NCBI GenBank assembly: GCA_020634455.1
Contig: JACKBQ010000002.1
Coordinates: 868,001 to 932,000 of the forward strand
Direction of reading: 5' to 3'
Length of the DNA stretch: 64,000 nt
Source of the DNA: Ardenticatenaceae bacterium
Lineage (GTDB): Bacteria; Chloroflexota; Anaerolineae; Promineifilales; Promineifilaceae
A program made the translations under genes and the position numbers. Under the pieces are notes generated by a model that was not told the DNA's origin, did not search any database, and worked only from the letters and a program-made list of their open reading frames with translations. Positions within the stretch are counted from its first letter, which is position 1, and each line of letters starts with the position of its first letter. Shown here piece by piece: positions 24,318-32,829 of this stretch.

Positions 24318-26051
24318 TCATTCCATTTCGCTGACTTTTTCTTCCAGATACGCCTTCACTTCTTTGGCGGTGGCCAGCTCCAGCACGTGGGCTGCCAGAC
24401 CGTGACACGCCACCCGGCTGCAGCGACGCAACATCGCCTTCACCGCCGGAATCGCTGCTGGAGCCATGCTGAATTCGTCCAATCCTAACCCCAACAGCAG
24501 CGGCGCAGCCAGCGGATCGCCTGCAAACTCGCCGCAAAGTCCCACCCATTTGCCATGCTTGTGGGCGTTAAAAATGGTGGTGGCGATGAGATTCAGCACG
24601 GCGGGATGATAGGGCGTGGCCAACGGTGCGACTCGTTCGTTGGTACGGTCCACCGCCAGTGTATATTGGGTCAAATCGTTGGTGCCGATGCTAAAGAAAT
24701 CCACATAGTTTGAAAAATGGGGTACTTGTAAAGCGGCCGCTGGAATTTCTACCATAATGCCAAATTGCAATTTTTCTGGCACTGGTATGCCTTCATCGTG
24801 TAGGTCGGTACGCGCTTGATCCAGCATGGCGCGGGCCTGCTTCACTTCGTCAATGTTGGATACCATTGGCACCATGATGCGCAGGTCGGTGGGCTGGCTG
24901 GTGGCCCCAGCGGCACGCAGCAGGGCGCGGAACTGATGGTACAGTACGTCGGGGCGCTCATCCATCATGCGGATGGCGCGCCAGCCCAAAAATGGATTTG
25001 GCTCAGCGGTGAAGCCGAGGTAGCTGACGGCTTTGTCGCCACCGATGTCCAGAGTGCGCACGACCAACGGCCGTTCCCCCATAATCTCGAAAATTTCCTG
25101 GTAAGCGGCCGTTTGTTCATCCTCACCCGGCATACTGTCCCGATCTAAGTAAAGGAATTCGGTGCGGAACAGCCCCACGCCCTCCGCGCCGTAGGTGAGC
25201 GCGGTTTGGGCGTCGGCCGCACCACCAATGTTGGCCACTACTTCTACTTGATGGCCGTCGGTGGTAACGGCCGTTTCCAAGGCCGCCTGTAACGCCACAT
25301 CCTGTTGTCGCTGCCAGGCTGCCTGGGCAGATTTTGCCTGCTGTAAAGTCGCTTCATCAGGATTGAGCGTCACCTGACCCGTGCTGCCATCCAAAATGAG
25401 CGTGGATTTGCCATCAATGAGTGCCAGCGGCAGCGGCAGACTGACAATGGCCGGAATGCCCAGGCTGCGGGCCAAAATGGCGGTGTGGCTGGTGGGGCCG
25501 CCGCGCACGGTGGCCAGCGCCAGCAGCCGATCTTTGGGAAACTGCACTGTGTCGGACGGTGTGAGATCATCGGCCAAAACAATGACAGGTCGGTTGGGAA
25601 AATCAGCATGATCATCAGCGATGCCCATCAGGCAGCGGATAATGCGCTGTCCCACATCGCGCACGTCTACGGCACGGGCCTGAAAATATTCATCTTCTAC
25701 AGCTAAAAGCGCCTCGGCGTACTGCTCAATCGCCTGGGAAACGGCCGCTTCTGCATTCAACTGTTCCCCTTCAACCATCATTTCGATGCTTTCAATCAGG
25801 TCAGGGTCTTGCAAAAAAAGCTGGTGAGCTTCAAAAATGGCCGCTTCTTCGTAGCCGATCGTTTCCAGCGTGTGCTTTTCCAACGCTTGCAGCTGGGATT
25901 CGGCCGTTTTGAGGGCATCGTGAAAACGTTTAATCTCTTCCAAAGGATTGGCAATGGTGTGGCTGGCGACGGCAACGGCCGTTGGCGCATACACCCACAC
26001 AGACCCAATGGCAATCCCCGGCGAGGCGGGCAAACCAGTAAACTGTTTCAT
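24318..26051 (-). CDS. ptsI: PTS Enzyme I (phosphoenolpyruvate-protein phosphotransferase)
   Basis: 577 residues from ATG 26051, backed by GAGGAAG five bases upstream; an in-frame GTG at 26057 is less likely. Enzyme I takes the phosphoryl group from phosphoenolpyruvate and passes it to HPr. The active-site His189 is in GGPTSHTAILARSLGIPAIV. The PEP-binding barrel shows EGVGLFRTEFLYLDRD, GERPLVVRTLDIGGDK, FSIGTNDLTQYTLAVDRTNE and CGEFAGDP with the catalytic cysteine. It closes the PTS/dehydrogenase run that starts at 35.9 kb, where HPr and the EII genes are found. A family-B repeat hairpin separates it from the E2 gene. Confidence 0.97.
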   Translation of the reverse strand: MKQFTGLPASPGIAIGSVWVYAPTAVAVASHTIANPLEEIKRFHDALKTAESQLQALEKHTLETIGYEEAAIFEAHQLFLQDPDLIESIEMMVEGEQLNAEAAVSQAIEQYAEALLAVEDEYFQARAVDVRDVGQRIIRCLMGIADDHADFPNRPVIVLADDLTPSDTVQFPKDRLLALATVRGGPTSHTAILARSLGIPAIVSLPLPLALIDGKSTLILDGSTGQVTLNPDEATLQQAKSAQAAWQRQQDVALQAALETAVTTDGHQVEVVANIGGAADAQTALTYGAEGVGLFRTEFLYLDRDSMPGEDEQTAAYQEIFEIMGERPLVVRTLDIGGDKAVSYLGFTAEPNPFLGWRAIRMMDERPDVLYHQFRALLRAAGATSQPTDLRIMVPMVSNIDEVKQARAMLDQARTDLHDEGIPVPEKLQFGIMVEIPAAALQVPHFSNYVDFFSIGTNDLTQYTLAVDRTNERVAPLATPYHPAVLNLIATTIFNAHKHGKWVGLCGEFAGDPLAAPLLLGLGLDEFSMAPAAIPAVKAMLRRCSRVACHGLAAHVLELATAKEVKAYLEEKVSEME

Positions 26052-26075
26052 ACACACTTCCTCTAATTCTTAAAC

Positions 26076-26139
26076 TATCCGCAGATTACGCAGATTCTCG
26101 CAGATTTTTTTAGTTTTAATCTGCGTTACTCTGCGGATA
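26076..26139. repeat. TATCCGCAGATTACGCAGATT inverted repeat (family B)
   Basis: TATCCGCAGATTACGCAGAT on the left pairs with AATCTGCG and CTCTGCGGATAA on the right. The CGCAGATT word repeats three times at 9-10 base steps. It lies in the 91-base gap between the E2 stop and ptsI on the minus strand. Confidence 0.65.
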
Positions 26140-26142
26140 AAT

Positions 26143-27441
26143 TCATAAACTTAACAGGGCAGGCTGCTCGACGACGCGGCGCAGGTCGGCCAGGAATTGG
26201 GCGGCGACGGCACCGTCCACCAACCGATGATCCACTGACAGGGTGAAGGTGCAGATGGGGCGCAGCACGGGCTGGTCGTTGGCGTTGGGCACAAAGCGGC
26301 GGCTGGTCTGGCCCACGGCCAAAATGCCCACCTGCGGCGGATTGATGATAGCGGCAAAGCGATCCACGCCAAACATGCCCAGGTTGGAAATGGTGAACGT
26401 GCCGTTTTGCAAATCGGCCGGACGCAGCTTGTTTTCCCGCGCCCGCTTCGCCACGTCACGAATTTCCGCCGACAGCATCTCAATTCCCTTGCGGTTAGCC
26501 TGCTGCACCACGGGCACGATGAGGCCATCCGGCAGGGCCACAGCAATGCCCAGGTTCACCTCGTTAAATTGCAGCCATTCGCCGTCGCCGATGTGGCTGT
26601 TGACCAGCGGATGGCGCAGCAGCGTCCAGGCAACCATTTTGGCGAGTACGGCCGTTACCGTCACCACTTTCTCCCCCTTGTGCATCAACTCGTTGGCCTG
26701 ATCGGTTAGCTGCAAAACGGCCGTCATTTCCACATCAATCTGGAACGGCACATGCGGTGCGTTGAGCTTGCTCTGCTGCATGTTGTGGGCGATGGTGCGG
26801 CGCATGTTGCTGAAGGTGTGGCGGGTGAAAGCGGCCGTTTCCGGTTCTGGTAATTTGGCGGCGGGAACGATGTCCGCTTTGTTGGCAATTGCTTCAGCGA
26901 CATCTTTTTGCTGGATACGGCCGTCTGGCCCACTGCCCAGCACCGTTTTGAGCGACAGTTCGTGCTCAGCCGCCAGCCGTCGTGCCGCGGGCGTTGCCTG
27001 AATTTTGGAACGGCCGTTGCTTAGCACAGGCGCCGCGGGTGTTGGGGCAGGCAAAGCTTCCGGCTTCGCCTCCACATCCTTGCGAGTGATGCGCCCGCCG
27101 GGGCCGCTGCCCTGAATCTGGCGCACGTCAATCCCCTCCGCCTCGGCAATGCGGGCGGCAACGGGGGTGATGGCGGGAGCGGTTTTCTGGGGTAATGTTT
27201 CTCCTGGGGCGAGGATGGTGGCGAGAACGGCCGTAACCGGCACCATATCCCCTTCCTGGTAGCGCAGGCCCGCCAAAATGCCATCGGCCGTGGCTTCAAC
27301 TTCCATGTTCACCTTGTCGGTGGTCACTTCGGCAATCGGGTCACCGGTTTCCACGGTGTCGCCCTCCTGCACCAGCCAGGCCACCAACTGCGATTCTTCC
27401 AGCGTGAACCCAAACTTGGGCAAAATTATTTCTGTAGCCAT
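26143..27441 (-). CDS. 2-oxoacid dehydrogenase E2 component (dihydrolipoamide acyltransferase)
   Basis: 432 residues. The N-terminal lipoyl domain has Lys43 in TTDKVNMEVEA. Two peripheral-subunit-binding domains follow: ITPVAARIAEAEGIDV...GGRITRKDV (about 100-135) and ATPAARRLAAEHELSL...DGRIQQKDV (about 148-185). The catalytic acyltransferase domain ends with the active-site motif DHRLVDG. Two E3-binding domains in a short E2 is a notable layout. With the E1beta and E1alpha genes immediately upstream it would make acyl-CoA from pyruvate, acetoin or a branched-chain oxoacid. No E3 gene is in the window. Confidence 0.95.
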   Translation of the reverse strand: MATEIILPKFGFTLEESQLVAWLVQEGDTVETGDPIAEVTTDKVNMEVEATADGILAGLRYQEGDMVPVTAVLATILAPGETLPQKTAPAITPVAARIAEAEGIDVRQIQGSGPGGRITRKDVEAKPEALPAPTPAAPVLSNGRSKIQATPAARRLAAEHELSLKTVLGSGPDGRIQQKDVAEAIANKADIVPAAKLPEPETAAFTRHTFSNMRRTIAHNMQQSKLNAPHVPFQIDVEMTAVLQLTDQANELMHKGEKVVTVTAVLAKMVAWTLLRHPLVNSHIGDGEWLQFNEVNLGIAVALPDGLIVPVVQQANRKGIEMLSAEIRDVAKRARENKLRPADLQNGTFTISNLGMFGVDRFAAIINPPQVGILAVGQTSRRFVPNANDQPVLRPICTFTLSVDHRLVDGAVAAQFLADLRRVVEQPALLSL

Positions 27442-27458
27442 TCAAACATCCTACACCT

Positions 27459-27537
27459 GTCATTCTGAGCGCAGCGAAGAATCCCAAACAAGCTACAAGA
27501 GAGATTCTTCATTGCGCTGCGCTTCATTCAGAATGAC
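27459..27537. repeat. GTCATTCTGAGCGCAGCGAAG-type inverted repeat
   Basis: GTCATTCTGAGCGCAGCGAA at the left pairs with TTCAGAATGAC at the right end through GCGCTGCGCTTCATTCAGAA. GAAGAATC and GATTCTTC form the inner stem. This class of palindrome is widespread in unrelated bacterial genomes (from memory). It lies between the E1beta and E2 genes. Confidence 0.7.
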
Positions 27538-27550
27538 GATTTAAAAAAGC

Positions 27551-27621
27551 GGAACACAGAGCGACACAGAGGTTCACAGAGAGTCAAAAAATCTGCGTCA
27601 ATCTGCGAAATCTGCGGATTA
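27551..27621. repeat. CACAGAG / ATCTGCG tandem-word repeat (family B)
   Basis: AACACAGAGCGACACAGAGG and TTCACAGAG are followed by ATCTGCGTCAATCTGCGAAA and TCTGCGGATT. The words repeat every 9-11 bases. The right end runs into the stop codon of E1beta (27619-27621), so the gene end may have been created by the element. Confidence 0.6.
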
Positions 27622-28605
27622 ATATTTCCAGCTAACGAGCTTGCGCGCTTCCTCGACGATTTTGTCCACCTGCGGCACCGTGTGGTGCTCCAAATTGCGG
27701 TTGTACGGGATGGGAATGTCCAGACCGGCCAGACGGCGCACCGGGGCGTCCAGGTAGCCAAACGCCTCACTTTCCACAATGCGGCTCACCAATTCGCCGC
27801 CAAAGCCGCCTGTTTTGACCGCCTCATGCACTACCAACGCCTTGCCCGTCTTCTTCACCGATTCCACAATTGGCCCTTCGTCCAGCGGATTGAGCGTGCG
27901 TGGGTCTACCACTTCCAGCTCGATCCCCTCCTGCGCCAGAATTTCGGCCGCTTCCAGGGTCCGATTCACCATGATGGAGGTGGCCACGACGGTTAAATCT
28001 TTGCCTTCGCGCACGACGTTGCTTTGGCTTAGCGGCACTTTGTACATCTCTTCCGGCACGTGCCCTTTGGTGCGGTAAAGCAGCTTGTGCTCCACAAAAA
28101 TAACCGGATTGTCGTCGTCAATGGCGGCCAGCAGCAGCCCTTTGGCATCGTACGGCGAGCTGGGCATGACCACCTTGAGGCCGGGCACATGGACAAACCA
28201 GTTTTCTAGCGTTTCTGAATGCTGGGCGGCGGCACCGGTACCAGAGCCACCGGGCATACGCAGCACCATCGGCACGGTGGCCTTGCCGCCAAACATGAAG
28301 CGAATTTTGGCCGCTTGCAGCACCAGCTGCTCCATGCTCAGCGTCACAAAATCCATGAACTGAATCTCGCCCACGGGTCGCATTCCGGTGATGGCCGCGC
28401 CGACGCAAGCTCCGGCAATGGCTGCCTCGGAGATGGGGGTGTCAATAATTCGCTCTGCGCCAAACTGATCGATGAGGCCAGCCGAGACGCCAAACGCACC
28501 GCCATAAACACCAATATCTTCGCCAAGCATAAAAACGCGCTCATCGGCGGCCATTTTTTGCTGCAATGCTTCGCGCAACGCTTCCATATAAGTTAACTCA
28601 CGCAT
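27619..28605 (-). CDS. 2-oxoacid dehydrogenase E1 component, beta subunit
   Basis: 328 residues from ATG 28605, which has GGAGGGC a few bases upstream and overlaps the E1alpha stop by 8 bases; upstream extension of the frame is spurious. E1 beta carries the glutamate that activates thiamine diphosphate, here in the GEDIGVYGGAFGVSAGL region, with the conserved RIIDTPISEAAIAGACVGAA and the C-terminal VSRIVESEAFGYLDAPVRRL. It forms the alpha2beta2 E1 that decarboxylates the 2-oxoacid and acylates the lipoyl group of E2. Whether pyruvate or acetoin is the substrate cannot be told from the sequence. Confidence 0.95.
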   Translation of the reverse strand: MRELTYMEALREALQQKMAADERVFMLGEDIGVYGGAFGVSAGLIDQFGAERIIDTPISEAAIAGACVGAAITGMRPVGEIQFMDFVTLSMEQLVLQAAKIRFMFGGKATVPMVLRMPGGSGTGAAAQHSETLENWFVHVPGLKVVMPSSPYDAKGLLLAAIDDDNPVIFVEHKLLYRTKGHVPEEMYKVPLSQSNVVREGKDLTVVATSIMVNRTLEAAEILAQEGIELEVVDPRTLNPLDEGPIVESVKKTGKALVVHEAVKTGGFGGELVSRIVESEAFGYLDAPVRRLAGLDIPIPYNRNLEHHTVPQVDKIVEEARKLVSWKY

Positions 28606-29590
28606 AAACGCCCTCCATGATGCTGCTGAGTTCTGGTTCCGGGCTGGCTTTGGCAAACTCTACCGACGCTTCGATGATTTCCTGGGCTTCAGCCAGTAAG
28701 GTTTCCCGTAGCTCGTCGTTGAGGCCAAGCTGGCTGGCAAAGCGGCGGATGGGATCGCGATCTTGCCACTCTTTTACCTCGTCGCGGGTGCGGTATGCCT
28801 GGCGGTCGCTTTTGGAGTGGCCCCGGTAGCGGTAGGTTAGGGCTTCGATGAGGGTGGGGCCATCCCCGGCGCGGGCCCGTTCAACAGCTTCTGCAACGGC
28901 GGCCTGTACCGCCAGCACATCATTGCCATCCACCGTAACGCCGGGAATGCCGTAGGCACAACCGCGCTGGCTGATGCGCTCGATGTTGACGGCGCGTTCC
29001 ACGGCCATGGACATGGCGTACTGGTTGTTTTCGCAGAGGTAGATGATGGGCAACTGCCAGATGCTGGCCATGTTGAGCGATTCGTGGAATGCGCCTTCGT
29101 TGGAAGCGCCATCGCCAAAAACCACCGCGCCGACCTGGTTGGTTTTGCGCAGCTTGATGCTCAGGCCGACGCCCACGGCGATGGGCAGCCCACCCGCCAC
29201 GATGCCGTTGGCTCCCAAATTGTTGGCTTCGACGTCGGCAATGTGCATGGAGCCGCCGCGCCCGCGGCAGTAGCCTGCTTCGCGCCCCAAAAATTCGGCC
29301 ATCATGCGGTCTGGGGTGCTGCCCCAGGCGAGGCAATGGCCGTGGCCGCGATGGGTGTTGAGCAGGTAATCGCTGGGGGCAAGGGCGGAGGAGAGGCCAA
29401 CGGCCGTTGCTTCCTGCCCAATGGAAAGATGCATGGTGCCATGCACTTGCCCTAGCGCGTACAGGGCTTCGGCTTTCTCTTCAAAAGCGCGAATGACCAT
29501 CATGGTTTTGAGCATTTGTAGATGTTCTTCTCTGCTTTGGCCGTTTTGTTGGGAAACGGCCGTTTGCTTTTCTGTTTGTTTTTCTGTCAT
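28598..29590 (-). CDS. 2-oxoacid dehydrogenase E1 component, alpha subunit
   Basis: 330 residues from ATG 29590 (GGGAG upstream). The thiamine diphosphate motif is complete: FGDGASNEGAFHESLNMAS, then IIYLCENNQYAMS (G-D-G ... N-N). The RGHGHCLAWG, GREAGYCRGRGGSMH and phosphorylation-loop-like YRYRGHSKSDRQAYR segments are as in PdhA/AcoA. The N-terminus has a polar extension (TEKQTEKQTAVSQQNGQ). It is the first gene of E1alpha-E1beta-E2. It follows the PTS and aldolase-like genes on the same strand with a 108-base gap, so the PTS product may feed this complex. Confidence 0.95.
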   Translation of the reverse strand: MTEKQTEKQTAVSQQNGQSREEHLQMLKTMMVIRAFEEKAEALYALGQVHGTMHLSIGQEATAVGLSSALAPSDYLLNTHRGHGHCLAWGSTPDRMMAEFLGREAGYCRGRGGSMHIADVEANNLGANGIVAGGLPIAVGVGLSIKLRKTNQVGAVVFGDGASNEGAFHESLNMASIWQLPIIYLCENNQYAMSMAVERAVNIERISQRGCAYGIPGVTVDGNDVLAVQAAVAEAVERARAGDGPTLIEALTYRYRGHSKSDRQAYRTRDEVKEWQDRDPIRRFASQLGLNDELRETLLAEAQEIIEASVEFAKASPEPELSSIMEGVYA

Positions 29591-29698
29591 AAACACTCCC
29601 TCTTTTGCGCTTCGGCATTTTGCCAACCGAAACTACGGGCACAGCCTGCCACGCTGAACCAGGATTGAGTTATCCAATTGAAAACAGTCAGGATGTTG

Positions 29699-30337
29699 TC
29701 AGTGGGTTGACGCCAGGATGATTTCACACATCCGATTAACAGTCTCGGTAAACGCGATAGCTTCTTCTAGACTGTTTGCCCAGGTGAGCAGGCCAACATT
29801 TGGCACCAGCAGCACCTGGTTATGCGCGGCTACCTGCGCGATTTGATCCGCTTCTGCCAGACAACTAGCAAAATGGCCAACGCTGCCTGCTACGGCAGAC
29901 AGGACGTTCATGTTTAAAAGTTCTGGCTGGTTGGCGACGGCCGTTCCTGCCACCGGTTGGCTCAATAAAATTGCTTTGGCTGGTGTATTTTTGTAAATGA
30001 TACGATGCCATTCCGCCTGGGCGGGCAGTTGGTCAGAGGTGAGCTGCCAATTTTCATTGAGCGCGGCTACAGCCAGGTTTGTTTCTTCGATATTGGCGAA
30101 CCAGGTGTGAACGGCCGTAATGGCAAACTTATTCCCCGGTACGCGCTGGCTGGCTTCGGCCAAAATGCCCACCGCCAGCTGCCGCTCGGCCGCCAACTTG
30201 GCTAACTGTACAAACGACTTGCGCACACCACGTGGCAAAACTGCATCCCGCAGCCGATTGTTCATGCCCCGTTGGGCATTGACCCTGTTTACCAGGCTGT
30301 TGGTGAGATGTTTGTACGTTTCTAGCATGACTGCCAT
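29699..30337 (-). CDS. Class II aldolase/adducin-like protein lacking metal ligands
   Basis: 212 residues. The fold pattern of the fuculose/ribulose phosphate aldolase family is recognisable: PGNKFAITAVHTWFANIEE, then the AEWHRIIYK segment with Glu109, then AILLSQPVAGTAVAN, and the C-terminal VPNVGLLTWANSLEEAIAF. However, the zinc ligands are missing: the usual H-x-H before the proline is Leu125-Ser-Gln127, and the third histidine in N-H-G is Val181. It is therefore probably not a zinc aldolase. It may be a regulator, a structural partner of the oxidoreductase upstream, or an enzyme with another chemistry. It is the last gene of the sorbitol-type PTS set. Confidence 0.62.
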   Translation of the reverse strand: MAVMLETYKHLTNSLVNRVNAQRGMNNRLRDAVLPRGVRKSFVQLAKLAAERQLAVGILAEASQRVPGNKFAITAVHTWFANIEETNLAVAALNENWQLTSDQLPAQAEWHRIIYKNTPAKAILLSQPVAGTAVANQPELLNMNVLSAVAGSVGHFASCLAEADQIAQVAAHNQVLLVPNVGLLTWANSLEEAIAFTETVNRMCEIILASTH

Positions 30338-30343
30338 TGTCTA

Positions 30344-30397
30344 GACCCCAAGGGTTTTTACTGAAAAATGTTTCCACTGGTGGAAACCCTTGGGGTC
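30344..30397. terminator. Strong intercistronic hairpin GACCCCAAGGGTTT
   Basis: GACCCCAAGGGTTT (30344-30357) and AAACCCTTGGGGTC (30384-30397) form a perfect 14-base stem with an inner TTTCCACTGGTGGAAA. It lies between the oxidoreductase stop and the aldolase-like start on the minus strand. Without a clear T-run on that side, it may be a processing or attenuation site rather than a full terminator. Confidence 0.55.
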
Positions 30398-30400
30398 TTC

Positions 30401-31699
30401 TTATGCAACCATCTTATCTTGCTCGGCGCGAAGGCGGGTAATGACTTGGCCTTCCTTAAGCTCTACGTCACTGTAGCGAACCGGCTCACCCATCGAGACA
30501 TCTTTTATCAAGGTGGCGCCCACGGCTAAACCGAGTGGCAAAATGTTCTCATCCTTGGCGGTGTCGGCTCGATCGATCATGCCATAGACGGTGTATCCAC
30601 CCAGGGCATCAATTTGCTCGCCCGCTTTTAAGTTACGCTTGGCAACGGTGATTGTTTCTGCCACGGGCGCACGATCCTGGAGCAGTGTGGCTCGTTGATC
30701 CAGCACCACATTGGCCACCGTGATGGGTGTTTCCAAATTGGCCAGGTGATACGGCCGATATAATGCCCAGAACTTGCCATTGCCGTTGAGCCGCAAATAG
30801 TTCAAATCTTGAATAATCTTTGGCTGATCCGTGGTGATGATGACAAATACACCAGGAGCCACGTTGCCGACAGCGTAATCTACTTTGCGCAAGCCGCTAA
30901 AAATGCCGCCATGCTCTTTGGGTATGAAGGTGTCGGCCAATTGGGCCACCGTAACGTCTGGCCCGTGTGCACCCCGCACATCTGGTGCATAGCCCACAGC
31001 GTTGCCAATGGAGGTCATTTCCACCATTGTTTTGGTGCCATCCTCGAATGAGGCGAGCATTTTGGGGCTCATTTTTTGCCGTTTGGCTTTTTCGGCGGTG
31101 GTGTCTGGATTTGATGTCCGCTTGAGCGGATTATTTTTTCCTTTGCCGATGGCTACAATTTCAAAGCCCAGCGCGTCGGCAAAGTCGTAAATTTCTTTGA
31201 TGGAACCTGGTTCATCCCCTGCCGCCAGGGAATAAACGACCCCGTGCTTTGCGGCCAGGTGGGTTAAATAGTAGCCAACCGTTGCGTCTGCTTCGACATT
31301 CATATTGACGATATGTTTACCGCCCAAAATGGCAGCTTCGCAAACATAGGCACCGATTTCGGGGATGCCGGTGGCTTCGACGATAACATCCAGGTTTTTG
31401 AGGTTGACGAGGGTTTCGGCTGAGCGTGTGCCCACGCGACCCCCATCCAAAATGGCTTGATCCCCTTTGTCAATTTGATCGTCAATGACGGTAACGGCCG
31501 TTTCTGCCACACTGGATTCTACATAAGCAGCTTTGGCCCGATCAGGCACCACATCTGCGACGGCGGCCACATAAATGCCGTCCATTTTTTCCATTTGGCT
31601 AATCATTCCGGTGCCCATTTGGCCTGCGCCAACGAGCCCAACACGAATGGGATTACCGTTCGCTGCGCGTACCCGCAGCCGATCTCGTAAGGTATGCAT
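30401..31699 (-). CDS. NAD(P)-dependent oxidoreductase with C-terminal SAF domain
   Basis: 432 residues. The N-terminus has a Rossmann dinucleotide site, RVGLVGAGQMGTGMISQM (about 18-35). A homoserine-dehydrogenase-like core follows, with VIVEATGIPEIG, GKHIVNMNVEADATVG and AAGDEPGSIKEI. The last 100 residues (VAKRNLKAGEQIDALGGYTV to the end) are an SAF domain, as in FlgA and some sugar-acid dehydratases. It occupies the place taken by srlD (sorbitol-6-P dehydrogenase) in the enteric operon, so it probably oxidises the phosphorylated PTS product; the substrate is unknown. Neighbours are the EIIA gene and the aldolase-like gene. Confidence 0.82.
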   Translation of the reverse strand: MHTLRDRLRVRAANGNPIRVGLVGAGQMGTGMISQMEKMDGIYVAAVADVVPDRAKAAYVESSVAETAVTVIDDQIDKGDQAILDGGRVGTRSAETLVNLKNLDVIVEATGIPEIGAYVCEAAILGGKHIVNMNVEADATVGYYLTHLAAKHGVVYSLAAGDEPGSIKEIYDFADALGFEIVAIGKGKNNPLKRTSNPDTTAEKAKRQKMSPKMLASFEDGTKTMVEMTSIGNAVGYAPDVRGAHGPDVTVAQLADTFIPKEHGGIFSGLRKVDYAVGNVAPGVFVIITTDQPKIIQDLNYLRLNGNGKFWALYRPYHLANLETPITVANVVLDQRATLLQDRAPVAETITVAKRNLKAGEQIDALGGYTVYGMIDRADTAKDENILPLGLAVGATLIKDVSMGEPVRYSDVELKEGQVITRLRAEQDKMVA

Positions 31700-31738
31700 G
31701 ATATTTATTTAAAATTTTCCTTCTTGCTTACTTCAAAA

Positions 31739-32107
31739 TTATGATTCTTTGGAAAACAGCTTGATGGCTGAACCAATGGCGACGGGGGGTAACGGCCGTT
31801 CCTCTACGCATACATCCCCCGGCATTTCCACTTCGGTTTCTCCATTAAACTTAAGCACAAGATGCCCTAAATTTTTGAAATTGTCGTTAGCGACCTCGCC
31901 AACTGCCAAAATGGAAAACTGTTCATCGTTAATTTGGATGACATCGCCAACTTCAACAGGCGCATGCACCGTTTTACCATCATGAATGACGGAAAACTCA
32001 ATTAACTCATCTGGTGCATTCTCACCAAACAGCACAATAATATTGTGGTCCAAGAACTCTTGTGTAAAAGGACCAATCGTTGTGACTTTCGCCTCAAATT
32101 TTACCAT
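31739..32107 (-). CDS. srlB: PTS glucitol/sorbitol-type EIIA component
   Basis: 122 residues from ATG 32107, one base after the EIIB stop; the longer open frame is rejected because it reads back through EIIB. EIIA accepts phosphate from HPr and passes it to EIIB. The phosphorylated histidine is His42 in EFSVIHDGKTVHAPV. The conserved AVGEVANDNFKNLGHLVLKF and the C-terminal PVAIGSAIKLF match SrlB-like proteins. It is co-transcribed with the EIIB and EIIC genes; the close spacing implies balanced synthesis. The imported polyol cannot be named from the sequence. Confidence 0.9.
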   Translation of the reverse strand: MVKFEAKVTTIGPFTQEFLDHNIIVLFGENAPDELIEFSVIHDGKTVHAPVEVGDVIQINDEQFSILAVGEVANDNFKNLGHLVLKFNGETEVEMPGDVCVEERPLPPVAIGSAIKLFSKES

Positions 32108-32108
32108 T

Positions 32109-32666
32109 TTAGCCACCAAACAGGCGGGAAAAGAACCCTTTCTTTTGCTTTGGTTCTTCTTTATCAGCTGGTTTTTGTTCTGGCTGATCCTTTTTTGCCG
32201 TTCCAGTAAGTTCTTCACGATAAACTGACTTCATCGTTTCAGCCATTTTAGTGGCAGGATCAGATGCCGTAGCCGGAGGTGTGTCTCCCTCAACCAGCTT
32301 GATATCATCTACCGTTACACCAGATACAAAAATGTCTTCTTTAATAAAGCGGAACAGCGGGCCAGACGGTTTTGTTGCGTGAATATCTACAGTCATCACC
32401 CCCTTCATGGGGTAGACGCCCACACGGGCTGTGCCACCGCAATCAATAACGGCAACGGCCAATTGCTCAAATTCACGCTTTGATGAAAAACCATCAAATG
32501 CCTCGCCACCGGTCAGGTCAGCAATACGCTGGGCGACGGGATGGATACCACCACCTGTGACGCAGTAGATGTACGGCTTCTTTTCAGTCGGTTCGATGAT
32601 TAGGGGGCCTCCCCAACCACGCTTTCCGGCGGATATTTTCACGGCACGGTATTGATTTTCTGACAT
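32109..32666 (-). CDS. srlE: PTS glucitol/sorbitol-type EIIB component (N-terminal half of SrlE as a separate gene)
   Basis: 185 residues from ATG 32666 (AAGGAAGG upstream). It corresponds to the cytoplasmic B domain at the N-terminus of enteric SrlE. GKRGWGGPLIIEP and the phosphocysteine Cys76 in VIDCGGTARVGVYP are diagnostic, and KEDIFVSGVTVDDI is conserved. In the enteric protein this domain is fused to the membrane half; here the two are separate genes 163 bases apart. The C-terminal 60 residues are a Lys/Glu/Pro-rich tail (DQPEQKPADKEEPKQKKG) ending FFSRLFGG, an amphipathic end that could contact the membrane. Confidence 0.9.
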   Translation of the reverse strand: MSENQYRAVKISAGKRGWGGPLIIEPTEKKPYIYCVTGGGIHPVAQRIADLTGGEAFDGFSSKREFEQLAVAVIDCGGTARVGVYPMKGVMTVDIHATKPSGPLFRFIKEDIFVSGVTVDDIKLVEGDTPPATASDPATKMAETMKSVYREELTGTAKKDQPEQKPADKEEPKQKKGFFSRLFGG

Positions 32667-32763
32667 TATTACCTTCCTTGTAAGTTTCTTAGCGTCACGT
32701 AAGGATTGCCGCAGGTGGCTAGCCATCTGCAAGCAATTGTTCTAGTATTCACAATTGAATTAC

Positions 32764-32812
32764 TGGGGATAAGGATAGAGGGTCACGCCAATAACGCTCT
32801 ATCCCTACCCCT
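32764..32812. repeat. Intercistronic stem-loop between the two SrlE-like halves
   Basis: GGATAGAG (32773-32780) pairs with CTCTATCC (32797-32804), extended by GGGG/CCCC at the outer edges. There is no T-run. A role in mRNA stability or differential expression of the split EII subunits is plausible. Confidence 0.45.
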
Positions 32813-32829
32813 TCTTCATTTATGACAGT

